A DNA stretch of 64,000 nt from Larkinella sp. C7 (lineage in GTDB: Bacteria > Bacteroidota > Bacteroidia > Cytophagales > Spirosomataceae): contig NZ_VBSL01000020.1 of the NCBI RefSeq assembly GCF_006149005.1, forward strand, positions 28,773-92,772, given 5' to 3'. The position numbers were made by a program, and so were the translations under genes. Below are positions 48,680 through 56,965 of the stretch, in pieces; position 1 is the first letter of the stretch; each line of letters starts with the position of its first letter. Under the pieces are notes generated by a model. That model had not been told where the DNA came from, made no database searches, and worked only from the letters and a program-made list of their open reading frames with translations.

Positions 48680-49978
48680 ATGAGACGTACATTTTACTTT
48701 CTGCTCGGAGTTCTGCTGGTGGGGCTGAACGGCTGCACCGACAAATGCAAAGAAACCCGCACTTTCCGACAATTCACACCCCGAACGTTCACTGTAGCCC
48801 AAGTCCGCCAGGGCGTGCAGGCCGAACAACCCCGAACGCTCGTCAATCCGGGTAAAATTTATACCAAAGACGGTTTTTTGCTGATCAACGAGATCAAGGA
48901 AGGCATTCACGTGATCGACAACCGCAATCCGTCGGCTCCGAAAACCGTCGCGTTTTTGCGCATACCGGGCAACGGCGACATGGCCATCCGCAACAACATT
49001 CTGTATGCCGACAGTTTCATGGATCTGGTGGCCTTCGACATCCGCGATCCGCAAAACATTCGCGAGCTCAACCGGGTCAAGGATGTTTTTCAAAATGGAC
49101 AGTTCGACGGCGGCTACTGGAGCCTGAACGCCCAGCAGGAAATCATCAATGACCAGAAAGTGGAGTATGTTACCCAAACTGTCAATACGGATTGTGAAAA
49201 CGGCGTAACGAACGGCGGTTGCCCCAATTGCATGGTCTTTGACAGCCGGGGCGGATTTGTCCAGAATTCTTTCAACAGTGCGACCGGTTCACCCGCTCCC
49301 AGCACAAACGGAACAGGTGGTTCGATGGCCCGGTTTACGCTGTATGATAACTACCTGTATACCGTCAGCCAGTCGGAAATGCAGTTGTTCGACATCAAAA
49401 CCCCGTCAGACCCAAAGAAAGGTAATAAAATCAATATGGGCTGGGGCATCGAAACGATCTTTCCCTACAAAGATAAACTCTTCATCGGCGCCCAGTCGGG
49501 TATGCACATCTACGACAACAGCAACCCCGAAAAACCGGTGCGGATGTCGACCTTCGAGCACGCCCGCGTTTGCGATCCGGTGGTGGTTCACGAAGACAAG
49601 GCTTACGTAACCCTGCGTTCGGGTACGACCTGTCAGGGGTTCACCAACCAACTCGATGTGGTGGATGTATCCAACCTATATAGCCCGCGTCTGCTGAAGA
49701 GCTATCCGATGAAAAACCCGCACGGTTTGGGCATCGACTTTCCGAATTTGTTCATTTGCGAAGGGGCCTATGGTCTGAAAACGTTCAATGCGAGCGATGC
49801 CATGAAAATCGATCAACTGGAGCACCTGGAAGGATTTCAGGCCTACGATGTGATCCCGCTCGGGAAATCACTGCTGCTGATCGGCCGGGACGGTTTTTAC
49901 CAATACGACTACAGCAATCCGCGCAAGTTGAAGCTGCTGAGCAAAATTCCGGTGCAACGGCCTTATCCGGCCAGCTAA
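48680..49978 (+). CDS. LVIVD-repeat beta-propeller lipoprotein
   Basis: A 432-residue protein with a lipoprotein signal (GLNGC). The mature part carries repeated blade motifs of the LVIVD type: IHVIDNRNPSAPK, LVAFDIRDPQNI, MQLFDIKTPSDP, MHIYDNSNPEKP, LDVVDVSNLYSPR, YDYSNPRK. It therefore folds as a beta-propeller for surface or periplasmic binding. Four Cys in DCENGVTNGGCPNC may form disulfides. I start at ATG 48680, just ahead of the signal; a longer form would start inside the upstream terminator. First gene of a three-gene operon. Confidence 0.88.
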   Translation: MRRTFYFLLGVLLVGLNGCTDKCKETRTFRQFTPRTFTVAQVRQGVQAEQPRTLVNPGKIYTKDGFLLINEIKEGIHVIDNRNPSAPKTVAFLRIPGNGDMAIRNNILYADSFMDLVAFDIRDPQNIRELNRVKDVFQNGQFDGGYWSLNAQQEIINDQKVEYVTQTVNTDCENGVTNGGCPNCMVFDSRGGFVQNSFNSATGSPAPSTNGTGGSMARFTLYDNYLYTVSQSEMQLFDIKTPSDPKKGNKINMGWGIETIFPYKDKLFIGAQSGMHIYDNSNPEKPVRMSTFEHARVCDPVVVHEDKAYVTLRSGTTCQGFTNQLDVVDVSNLYSPRLLKSYPMKNPHGLGIDFPNLFICEGAYGLKTFNASDAMKIDQLEHLEGFQAYDVIPLGKSLLLIGRDGFYQYDYSNPRKLKLLSKIPVQRPYPAS

Positions 49979-49989
49979 CCAACACGTCC

Positions 49990-50580
49990 ATGAAAAAGAC
50001 TGGTAGTAAAACCGTGTGGCTGCTGTGCTTGTTTGCGCTTCCGCTCTACGCACAAAAAAGCCCGTTTAAGCCCGTTTTTACGAACATGACTGAATTCGGC
50101 GTCTTGTTCGGGCAAGTCCGTTACAACGTCAATACGGCCTCTGAAAACGTCAGTAAAAGGCAGAACATCACTGCCCAGACGTTTAATGGCGTTCAGCTTC
50201 GGCCCAAACTGGCGGTGGGCGGAACCGTGGGTGTCGATTGGTATAATGCGGCCCTGCTGATGCCGGTGTGCGCGGGAGTGCGGTATGACCTGGCGCAGCC
50301 GGGCCAGAAGAATCTGCGGGTTTTCACCAGCCTGGATACCGGCTACGGTTTTGCGTGGCTGAACGAAGATCCAACGGGCTACGAAACCCGGGGCGGCTGG
50401 GTGATTGCTCCCGGCATTGGTTTCCGAATCGGGCGTCCGCAGAATACCAATTTCATTCTGTCACTCAATTACAAACGGCAGGAAGCCACGGCCGACAAAC
50501 CGCTGGGCTGGAATGAAATTTATAAATACGAGAGCCGGGTGTATAACCGGATTGCTTTTCGACTGGGACTCAGTTTCTGA
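49990..50580 (+). CDS. Outer-membrane beta-barrel-like protein
   Basis: A 196-residue exported protein (signal ends PLYAQ) with alternating amphipathic strands (FGVLFGQVRYNV, AVGGTVGVDWY, AGVRYDLA, VFTSLDTGYGFAWL, NFILSLNYKRQE) and a terminal aromatic residue in AFRLGLSF, as expected for a small eight-stranded barrel. Eleven nt after the LVIVD gene and 17 nt before the next, so cotranscribed. No precise family. It may present or secrete the LVIVD lipoprotein, which is speculation. Confidence 0.75.
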   Translation: MKKTGSKTVWLLCLFALPLYAQKSPFKPVFTNMTEFGVLFGQVRYNVNTASENVSKRQNITAQTFNGVQLRPKLAVGGTVGVDWYNAALLMPVCAGVRYDLAQPGQKNLRVFTSLDTGYGFAWLNEDPTGYETRGGWVIAPGIGFRIGRPQNTNFILSLNYKRQEATADKPLGWNEIYKYESRVYNRIAFRLGLSF

Positions 50581-50597
50581 AAACTCCTCTTCTCCGT

Positions 50598-51569
50598 ATG
50601 AAATCTCTCTCTTTAATTATCATAGGCACGTTGCTGGCGTTAGCTGGCCTGCGGTTCAATCAGCTTTACGTTTCTACGACCGTAAATCCGCTGATCGGCG
50701 ATGAAAGTTTCGTGAAAAAATTTGGTCACAAACCTGACGCCAACACTGATGATCATCTGCGTATTCATACCCATCTCGAATATGTAGAAACCCTTCTGCG
50801 AACTCGCAGCACCGATGAGATGAGCAGCGACCAACAAAAGAAGCGGCTTTTTTTGCTGGATAAATTGCGGGAATATCGGCAACGGGGTGTTTTTCCGAAA
50901 AACAACGACTACAAAAACGAACGAAAACCGTGTTTTATCGACAAAGACGGAGCTATTTGCGCAGTTGGTTATCTTGTTGAACAAACCGCCGGGCGTGAAG
51001 CAGCCGAGCAAATCAATACCCGTTATCAATACGCAACGGTTTTTGAGATGGATGACCCCAGCCTGCTGGATTGGATCGATCAGTCCGGGCTTACCCGGGA
51101 GGAATGCCAGTTGATTCAGCCGACCTACTCTCCGCCCACACCCCAGCAAATTCCGGATAAATACAAGATTACCAACTCCTACGCCGTTTCGTCGGCCTTA
51201 CTCAACGGAACAAACGTGGCTTTAATCGGAGCGCAATTGATGAACCGTCCCGGTATAAGCCCGGAAAGGGCCGGCACCTGGGGTGCGCTGACGGGGCTAA
51301 CCACCCTGACGCTCGGCCTCATTAACCTGGAGCGGTTTTCGTATGACCAGACGAATTATTACGGCAATCGCGGTGATTACAGCAACAAGGCAAAGCGATC
51401 GCTTTCGATGGTAAACATTGGGGCGGGCGCGGCAACGACGTTGTTGAGTATTCTGAACGTGAGTGCGTACAAAAAAACGCTGCGATCAAAAAACGTATCC
51501 ATTTCAGTGTATAGTCCGCTGGTCGAAACCGGATCGGCCCTTGGTTTACAAGTCGTAAGGCAGCTTTAA
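50598..51569 (+). CDS. Membrane protein with a CFIDKDG-type domain
   Basis: A 323-residue protein. An N-terminal signal or anchor helix is followed by a helical domain (about 40-180) with the striking KPCFIDKDGAICAVGYLVEQTAGREAAE motif region and DWIDQSGLTREECQLIQPTY; two cysteines could pair there. The C-terminal half contains three hydrophobic stretches (about 195-215, 225-245, 270-290). I have seen this motif in uncharacterised Bacteroidota and myxobacterial proteins but know no function. Third gene of the LVIVD operon, 17 nt after the barrel gene. Confidence 0.7.
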   Translation: MKSLSLIIIGTLLALAGLRFNQLYVSTTVNPLIGDESFVKKFGHKPDANTDDHLRIHTHLEYVETLLRTRSTDEMSSDQQKKRLFLLDKLREYRQRGVFPKNNDYKNERKPCFIDKDGAICAVGYLVEQTAGREAAEQINTRYQYATVFEMDDPSLLDWIDQSGLTREECQLIQPTYSPPTPQQIPDKYKITNSYAVSSALLNGTNVALIGAQLMNRPGISPERAGTWGALTGLTTLTLGLINLERFSYDQTNYYGNRGDYSNKAKRSLSMVNIGAGAATTLLSILNVSAYKKTLRSKNVSISVYSPLVETGSALGLQVVRQL

Positions 51570-51669
51570 CCACCCGTTCTTGACGCAAATCGCCTGCAAT
51601 GTGTCGCATTCGCACCGCATTCGTATGCTTTCGGGAGGGTACATTTGGGGGTTGCTAACAAACCCGGAT

Positions 51670-51885
51670 ATGAAAGGAAAAGCTGAAAGCCACCCGTTCG
51701 ACCAACTGGCAAAACCGGCCCAACGCGCTTTGGCGAATGCCGGAATTAAAACACTGGAACAACTGGCCGACCTAAGTGAAACGGAATTCATGGCACTGCA
51801 CGGCATTGGAAAAAATGCACTACAAACGCTGAAAACCGCCTTGACGAACCGAAACCTTTCATTCGCGCAAGGCGAGCGAAAGTAG
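51670..51885 (+). CDS. Small helix-hairpin-helix protein resembling the RNA polymerase alpha C-terminal domain
   Basis: A 71-residue protein. The segment FDQLAKPAQRALANAGIKTLEQLADLS..EFMALHGIGKNALQTLKTAL follows the alphaCTD/HhH pattern of the DNA-contacting helix and GIG hairpin. It lacks any other domain. Probably binds DNA non-specifically or mimics alphaCTD. I start at ATG 51670; upstream in-frame codons run through intergenic DNA. It is 100 nt after the LVIVD operon and ends at a shared terminator. Confidence 0.75.
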   Translation: MKGKAESHPFDQLAKPAQRALANAGIKTLEQLADLSETEFMALHGIGKNALQTLKTALTNRNLSFAQGERK

Positions 51886-51905
51886 AATCAAGAAAGTCGG
51901 TAAAT

Positions 51906-51936
51906 AAAAAAGCCCCGGTTGCGCCGGGGCTTTTTT
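51906..51936. terminator. Bidirectional intrinsic terminator
   Basis: GCCCCGG-TTGCG-CCGGGGC stem-loop with A-run on the left and T-run on the right. It ends the plus-strand HhH gene and the minus-strand typA gene; the typA stop overlaps its edge. Confidence 0.92.
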
Positions 51937-53750
51937 CAGGCCATTTCAAATTTATTCTGATTCCGTTTCCGCTCATTTTCATCGAGGAAAATTTTACGAA
52001 TCCGCATCGACTTCGGTGTCACCTCCAGGTATTCATCCTTCTGGATGTATTCCATCGACTCTTCCAGCGAGAACGACACTTTCGGAGCAATCCGGACGTT
52101 GGTATCCGAACCTGAAGCCCGCATGTTGGTCAACTGCTTGGCGGTTTGAACGTTCACCACAATATCATTCTGGCGGTTGTGTTCCCCAATTACCTGACCG
52201 GTGTAGATTTCGTCGCCCGGTTCGATGAAGAAAATACCGCGATCCTGCAATTTATCGATCGAATAGGCCGTAGCTGCTCCGCTCGTCATCGAGATTAGTG
52301 AGCCGTTGATCCGTTCCGGAATGGCTCCTTTATACGGTTCAAAGCTCTTAAACCGGTGGGTCATAACGGCCTCACCGAATGTAGCGGTCAGGACGTTGGA
52401 ACGCAACCCGATCAACCCACGCGAAGGAATTTCAAACTCCAGGTGTTGCAGATCGCCTTTCGGTTCCATAATCAGCAACTCGCCTTTACGCTGCGTTGCC
52501 AGTTCAATCACTTTCCCGGCGGTTTCGGCCGGCACGTCTACCACCAGGGTTTCGACGGGTTCCAGGCGGTTGCCATGATCATCGTATTTGAACAATACCC
52601 GGGGCTGACCAACCTGCAATTCGTAGCCTTCCCGACGCATGGTTTCAATCAAAACCGACAAGTGAAGAATCCCGCGTCCGTAAACCAGAAACCGGTCTTC
52701 GCTGTCGGTATTTTCAACCCGCAGGGCGAGGTTTTTCTCAATTTCTTTGTATAACCGCTCCCGCAAGTGGCGCGAGGTTACAAACTTGCCTTCTTTGCCA
52801 AAAAACGGTGAGTTGTTGATCGTAAACAACATATTCATCGTTGGCTCATCGACAGCAATCCGTGTGATGGCTTCCGGGTTTTCCAGATCGGTCAGCGTAT
52901 CGCCAATCTCGAAATCTTCAAGACCGGTCACGGCACAAATATCACCACACTGCACTTCCGCTACCTTCTGTTTGCCAAGGCCCTCGAACGTCTGCAGTTC
53001 TTTAATTTTCACTTTCTTAATGACATCGCCAACTTTCACCAGCGCCATGTTGGCCCCTTCTTTCAGCGTTCCGCGCACCACCCGGCCGATGGCAATCCGA
53101 CCCACAAAGGCCGAATAATCGAGTGAGGTGATCTGCATTTGCGGGGTTCCTTCGGTAACGGGAGCAGGTTGGATGTGCTCGACGATGGTATCCAGCAGGT
53201 AGGTGATGTTGTCGGTCGGTGTTTTCCAGTCCGGGCCCATCCAGCCTTGTTTCGACGACCCGTAAACCGTCGGAAAATCCAACTGGTCTTCAGTTGCCCC
53301 CAGGTTGAACATCAAGTCGAACACCTGCTCGTGAACTTCTTCCGGGCGGCAGTTTTCTTTGTCAACTTTGTTAATTACCAGAATCGGTTTCAGACCCAGT
53401 TGCAGGGCTTTTCCCAATACGAAACGCGTTTGCGGCATGGGGCCTTCAAACGCATCGACCAGCAGGCAAACGCCATCGGCCATTTTCAGTACCCGCTCTA
53501 CTTCACCGCCAAAATCGGAGTGACCCGGTGTATCGATGATGTTGATTTTAACATCATTGTACCGGACCGAAACGTTTTTAGAGACAATGGTGATGCCCCG
53601 CTCCCGTTCCAGATCGTTGTTGTCTAATATCAGGTCACCAAACTCCTGGTTATCCCGGAAGAGCTTGGAAGCATGAATAATTTTGTCAACCAACGTAGTC
53701 TTACCGTGGTCAACGTGCGCTATAATAGCTATGTTGCGAATGGATTGCAT
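51936..53750 (-). CDS. typA: TypA/BipA translational GTPase
   Basis: A 604-residue ribosome-associated GTPase. G motifs are seen as AHVDHGKTT (P-loop), RGITI (switch I), [10 protein letters not shown] and NKVDKENC. Domains II, III and V and the C-terminal [21 protein letters not shown] block are complete. It acts in 50S assembly and stress adaptation. ATG at 53750 ([14 protein letters not shown]) is preferred over an upstream in-frame codon. A palindrome of the AGACAAGAGAG family precedes the start on its leader side. Confidence 0.97.
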   Translation of the reverse strand: MQSIRNIAIIAHVDHGKTTLVDKIIHASKLFRDNQEFGDLILDNNDLERERGITIVSKNVSVRYNDVKINIIDTPGHSDFGGEVERVLKMADGVCLLVDAFEGPMPQTRFVLGKALQLGLKPILVINKVDKENCRPEEVHEQVFDLMFNLGATEDQLDFPTVYGSSKQGWMGPDWKTPTDNITYLLDTIVEHIQPAPVTEGTPQMQITSLDYSAFVGRIAIGRVVRGTLKEGANMALVKVGDVIKKVKIKELQTFEGLGKQKVAEVQCGDICAVTGLEDFEIGDTLTDLENPEAITRIAVDEPTMNMLFTINNSPFFGKEGKFVTSRHLRERLYKEIEKNLALRVENTDSEDRFLVYGRGILHLSVLIETMRREGYELQVGQPRVLFKYDDHGNRLEPVETLVVDVPAETAGKVIELATQRKGELLIMEPKGDLQHLEFEIPSRGLIGLRSNVLTATFGEAVMTHRFKSFEPYKGAIPERINGSLISMTSGAATAYSIDKLQDRGIFFIEPGDEIYTGQVIGEHNRQNDIVVNVQTAKQLTNMRASGSDTNVRIAPKVSFSLEESMEYIQKDEYLEVTPKSMRIRKIFLDENERKRNQNKFEMA

Positions 53751-53773
53751 ACTTTTTTGAGACAATAACACTT

Positions 53774-53832
53774 AGACAAGAGAGCCCAGAAACTAGCAAA
53801 CTCTTCGGTCGTTTCGCTATTCTCTTTTGTCT
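53774..53832. repeat. Degenerate inverted repeat, AGACAAGAGAG family, upstream of typA
   Basis: AGACAAGAGAG (53774-53784) faces CTCTTTTGTCT (53822-53832), one mismatch. The core matches repeats at 3775, 29573 and 32272. It probably lies in the typA promoter or leader. Confidence 0.6.
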
Positions 53833-53912
53833 TTTCAATTAAAGTGCAAAGATACGGATTTTTTAGCTGAATAGTAGTATTTTACAATTTATTAACCTAC
53901 TGAAAAACAAAA

Positions 53913-53930
53913 AGCCGGGTTGCCCCGGCT
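53913..53930 (-). terminator. Intrinsic terminator of the small Lys-rich protein gene
   Basis: AGCCGGG / CCCGGCT stem with a 4-nt loop; on the minus strand a T-run follows. Confidence 0.8.
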
Positions 53931-53957
53931 ATAAGTACAATTTACGATCCGTACGAA

Positions 53958-54167
53958 TTAAAACTTTGGGCAACCACACGCGTTTTTCTTGCGAAACAAT
54001 CCCCACATGAAGCCTTTTTTCTTTTTATAACCGCGTGCTTTCTTCCGTTTATAGGCTAACTCACTTTTTAGTTCGCTCTGCGCCGATTTTACAACGGATG
54101 CTTCAACCGGCGCTTCCAGTGGCAGCAGCATAGATAAGGTAATACCCAGCAACAATAGCTTTTTCAT
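53958..54167 (-). CDS. Small exported Lys-rich protein
   Basis: A 69-residue protein with a signal peptide (MKKLLLLGITLSMLLPLEA) and a strongly basic mature part (YKRKKARGYKKKKGF), ending NACGCPKF with two Cys in CGC. No family recognised; the charge could mean binding to nucleic acid, LPS or peptidoglycan. It has its own terminator and seems monocistronic. Confidence 0.65.
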   Translation of the reverse strand: MKKLLLLGITLSMLLPLEAPVEASVVKSAQSELKSELAYKRKKARGYKKKKGFMWGLFRKKNACGCPKF

Positions 54168-54296
54168 ACGTTTTATCGGCCTTTCTATTTCTTTAAACGC
54201 AAAGACTTACGAAAAGTACGTAAAAAACAGAAAGTTTTTTCTATTTCTCCCCGTTGATTTTAACTCATTTACCAGATCAATCTGGTTTAAAAACTA

Positions 54297-54324
54297 AAAA
54301 ACCGCCCCTTTCGAGACGGTTTTT
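54297..54324 (-). terminator. Intrinsic terminator of the Gly/Tyr-rich lipoprotein gene
   Basis: AAAAACCG / CGGTTTTT stem around a 12-nt loop, eight bases downstream of the gene's stop on the minus strand. Confidence 0.8.
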
Positions 54325-54331
54325 GAAGTTC

Positions 54332-54637
54332 TTACCGGGGTCCCCGGCTCCGTTGTGAACGATATCCATATTGCTGCGGAGCCCCGCGACGGTAGCTATT
54401 GCGGTATTGAGGGGCACGATACCGGCGGGGATGCGACTTGTAAACGACCCTCGGCGGAGGGGTTACAATAATCGGCGGACGACGGTAACCATACCGGTAG
54501 GGGCTATATCCATACCCGTAACTGGGTCCATAGCCATAATCGGTCCTGACGCCGACACCCACTGAGGGCGCACAACTGGTCAGTACGAAACCGATCAGGA
54601 CAATCGCCAGCATTGAAATCAGATTATGCGTTTTCAT
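54332..54637 (-). CDS. Small lipoprotein rich in Gly, Tyr and Arg
   Basis: A 101-residue protein with a lipoprotein signal (lipobox LTSC). The mature part starts APSVGVGVRTD and is low in complexity: GYGPSYGYGYSPYRYGYRRP, then Arg/Tyr/Gln-rich to the end. Such sequences are frequent in Bacteroidota envelope lipoproteins and are probably disordered. No function known. Upstream, AGTCTACAGG (54648-54657) and a near-complement at about 54674-54684 form a weak inverted repeat. Confidence 0.65.
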   Translation of the reverse strand: MKTHNLISMLAIVLIGFVLTSCAPSVGVGVRTDYGYGPSYGYGYSPYRYGYRRPPIIVTPPPRVVYKSHPRRYRAPQYRNSYRRGAPQQYGYRSQRSRGPR

Positions 54638-54756
54638 GATGATAACAGTCTACAGGTTCACTTTATCAATGCCTGTTAGACTCGTTTGGTACACGTAGGT
54701 TTAACGCATAAACTGAAAAAGTTGTTCGTTTTCGGAGTCACCCCCCAAACCTGCAG

Positions 54757-55608
54757 CTAGACTTTTAGCTTGGTTTTCAGATAATTCAAGGTTATCTGGT
54801 ACGCATCCGCCGTGGCTTCTTTGTTATAACCCGGATTGCTCGGATTGGCAAAAGCATGGGGCGCATCGTACATCTGGATGGTCGTTTGCTTGCCGGCTTC
54901 TTTCATGTTTTTCTCAAACTCGGCGACGGTTGCGGGCGGAATACCAGAGTCTTTAGCACCAAAAATGCCCAATACGTCGGTATTCAGCGTTTTCAACCGC
55001 TCCACGTTTTTTTCCGGTTGTCCATAATACATCACGCAACCAACGGTTTGCTTGCCGCCCAGGATGGCCGATTGCAGCGACATACCTCCACCGAAACACC
55101 AGCCGACACTGGCAATCTGCGCCTGTGGTCCTACGTAAGCAATGGCACCCTGCATGATCGCGCCCAGCCGTTCGCGCGGCACCTGCACCAGCTTGGAGGC
55201 TTCTTCGCGCGTGGTGGCCACTTTGCCATCGTACATGTCGACTGCCAGCACGTTGACATCTTTCAGGTCGTTGTACAATTTTTCGGCTTCCTGCTTGATG
55301 TAGTCATTCAGTCCCCACCACTCCTGATAGACGAGCAGCCATTTGTTGGACGGATTGGCCGCTTTGAGCAGAAAACCATTGGCTTCGGTACCATCCGACG
55401 TTTTGAATTTTATCATCTCACCGGCCGCACTCTGGTAGGTGAACGGGAGCGGTTCTTCGTGCAACATCACAAACGATTGGTTACTGGCCAGCAAAGCCAT
55501 GTCATTCGACACCTGAGCAACAGGCTGGTCGCAGCAGGACGGAGCCTGGGCATACAAGGTCAGCGAGCCAAAAAGTCCGCAGGCCAGTAGAAAAATCTTT
55601 TTCATCAT
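54757..55608 (-). CDS. Exported dienelactone hydrolase family protein
   Basis: A 283-residue alpha/beta hydrolase with a signal peptide (ending LTLYAQA). Family motifs: the EWWGLNDYIK block, nucleophile Cys in VGWCFGGGMSLQ, Asp in FGAKDSGIPP and His in YDAPHAFANP, forming the Cys-Asp-His triad of dienelactone hydrolases. Substrate unknown; probably an ester or lactone outside the cytoplasm. The ATG at 55608 follows a TTG by one codon. It is nine bases downstream of the metallophosphoesterase gene and likely cotranscribed. Confidence 0.9.
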   Translation of the reverse strand: MMKKIFLLACGLFGSLTLYAQAPSCCDQPVAQVSNDMALLASNQSFVMLHEEPLPFTYQSAAGEMIKFKTSDGTEANGFLLKAANPSNKWLLVYQEWWGLNDYIKQEAEKLYNDLKDVNVLAVDMYDGKVATTREEASKLVQVPRERLGAIMQGAIAYVGPQAQIASVGWCFGGGMSLQSAILGGKQTVGCVMYYGQPEKNVERLKTLNTDVLGIFGAKDSGIPPATVAEFEKNMKEAGKQTTIQMYDAPHAFANPSNPGYNKEATADAYQITLNYLKTKLKV

Positions 55609-55617
55609 CAAGAAGGT

Positions 55618-56895
55618 TTATGCTTTTTTCAATTCAAAAATGGTGATTTCCGGTAAGATCCCGACCCGGCCCGGATAGCCCAAATAACCGTATCCACGAT
55701 TCACATACAAATATTGTTCACCTTCCTGATACAATCCCGCCCATTGTTTATAGACGTATTGCGACGGGCTCCAGCGAACATTTCCGATTTCGACCCCAAA
55801 CTGCATCCCGTGGGTGTGACCCGCGAACATGACGTCGATATCCGAAAATTGTGGCCGTACCTGGGCATCCCAATGGCTGGGATCGTGGGAGAGCAACAGT
55901 TTCACCGGAGAGTCTTCCGTTCCCTGGCGGGCCTTCTCCAGATTCCCGTATTTGGGCCACCGCCCCGAACCCCAGTTCTGGATACCTACTAAAGCGATTT
56001 TGTCGCCATTTTGTTCTAAAATGCGGTTTTCGTCCATCAACAGATCCCAACCGAGCAGTTTGTGAGCCGCTTTCAGGTTGTTCAGGTTTTGGGTTTTTGC
56101 CTGTGCATTCGGCCAGTTTACGTAGTCGCCATAGTCATGGTTGCCCAAAGTCGAATAAACACCGAGCGGGGCTTTCACTTTATTGAAGATGTCGATGTAA
56201 TTCTCTACCTCATCCGCCGTGTTGTTGACCAGATCGCCGGTAAAAAAGACAACATCCGGTTTTTCGCGCAGCAGCATGTCAATGCCCCCCTTCACGGCCA
56301 CTTTGTTGAAAAAACTGCCGGAATGTATATCCGAAAGCTGGGCAATTTTCATTCCGTCGAAACCCGACGGCAGGTTTTTGAGCGACAGCCGGATGCGCCG
56401 GATGCGGTAATCGTGTGCGCCGGAAACAATCCCGTACGTAAATGCCACCAGCGGTACGGCCCCCGCAATGAGGGCGGTTTTCATCAGAAATTCGGAACGC
56501 GGAATAACGTTCGTAGCCGGAATGTCGGGTTGCGACGTATCGTTAACGGCGGCCCGGATGTCGGGGCTGTAGAACAAGGAAGCCACCCAGCGCACAAAAC
56601 GGCCCAGATCGTCCACGAAAATGAACAGGACGGCAAAAACTTTCGAAAAATAGGGAATCAGAATGGCCGTCCAGATAAAACCACGGGCCACCCGGCCAAC
56701 GGCATCGGGCGGTAACAACTGCATGGTCAGGTAGGTAACGATGGTGACGCCCGTAAAACCCCAGTATAGCATCGAGACGATCCGTTGGGTGTTTTCGGTG
56801 GCCGACCGGGTGACGGTTTTGATGGCTTGAAATACGTACCAGTCAATGAGCAGTAGGATGGCGGATACGACAAAAAAAAGAACGATACGATTCAT
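55618..56895 (-). CDS. Membrane-anchored calcineurin-type metallophosphoesterase (YkuE-like)
   Basis: A 425-residue protein. The N-terminal third has four hydrophobic helices (about 5-20, 42-62, 73-93, 138-158), and the catalytic domain follows. Metal-ligand motifs are all present: QLSDIHSG, FFTGDLVN, TLGNHDYG, LLSHDP and FAGHTHGMQ. Relatives of this type cleave UDP-diacylglucosamine-like or other phosphoester substrates at the membrane; the actual substrate cannot be told. First gene of a pair with the dienelactone hydrolase. ATG 56895. Confidence 0.9.
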   Translation of the reverse strand: MNRIVLFFVVSAILLLIDWYVFQAIKTVTRSATENTQRIVSMLYWGFTGVTIVTYLTMQLLPPDAVGRVARGFIWTAILIPYFSKVFAVLFIFVDDLGRFVRWVASLFYSPDIRAAVNDTSQPDIPATNVIPRSEFLMKTALIAGAVPLVAFTYGIVSGAHDYRIRRIRLSLKNLPSGFDGMKIAQLSDIHSGSFFNKVAVKGGIDMLLREKPDVVFFTGDLVNNTADEVENYIDIFNKVKAPLGVYSTLGNHDYGDYVNWPNAQAKTQNLNNLKAAHKLLGWDLLMDENRILEQNGDKIALVGIQNWGSGRWPKYGNLEKARQGTEDSPVKLLLSHDPSHWDAQVRPQFSDIDVMFAGHTHGMQFGVEIGNVRWSPSQYVYKQWAGLYQEGEQYLYVNRGYGYLGYPGRVGILPEITIFELKKA

Positions 56896-56910
56896 AATGG
56901 TGCATAAAGA

Positions 56911-56942
56911 AAACCCACAGCGTTAACAGACACTGTGGGTTT
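56911..56942 (-). terminator. Intrinsic terminator of the RND efflux operon
   Basis: AAACCCACAG / CTGTGGGTTT stem followed by a T-run on the minus strand, 23 bases after the stop of the RND gene. Confidence 0.88.
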
Positions 56943-56965
56943 TTGGTTTACAGTTAGTACTCTTG

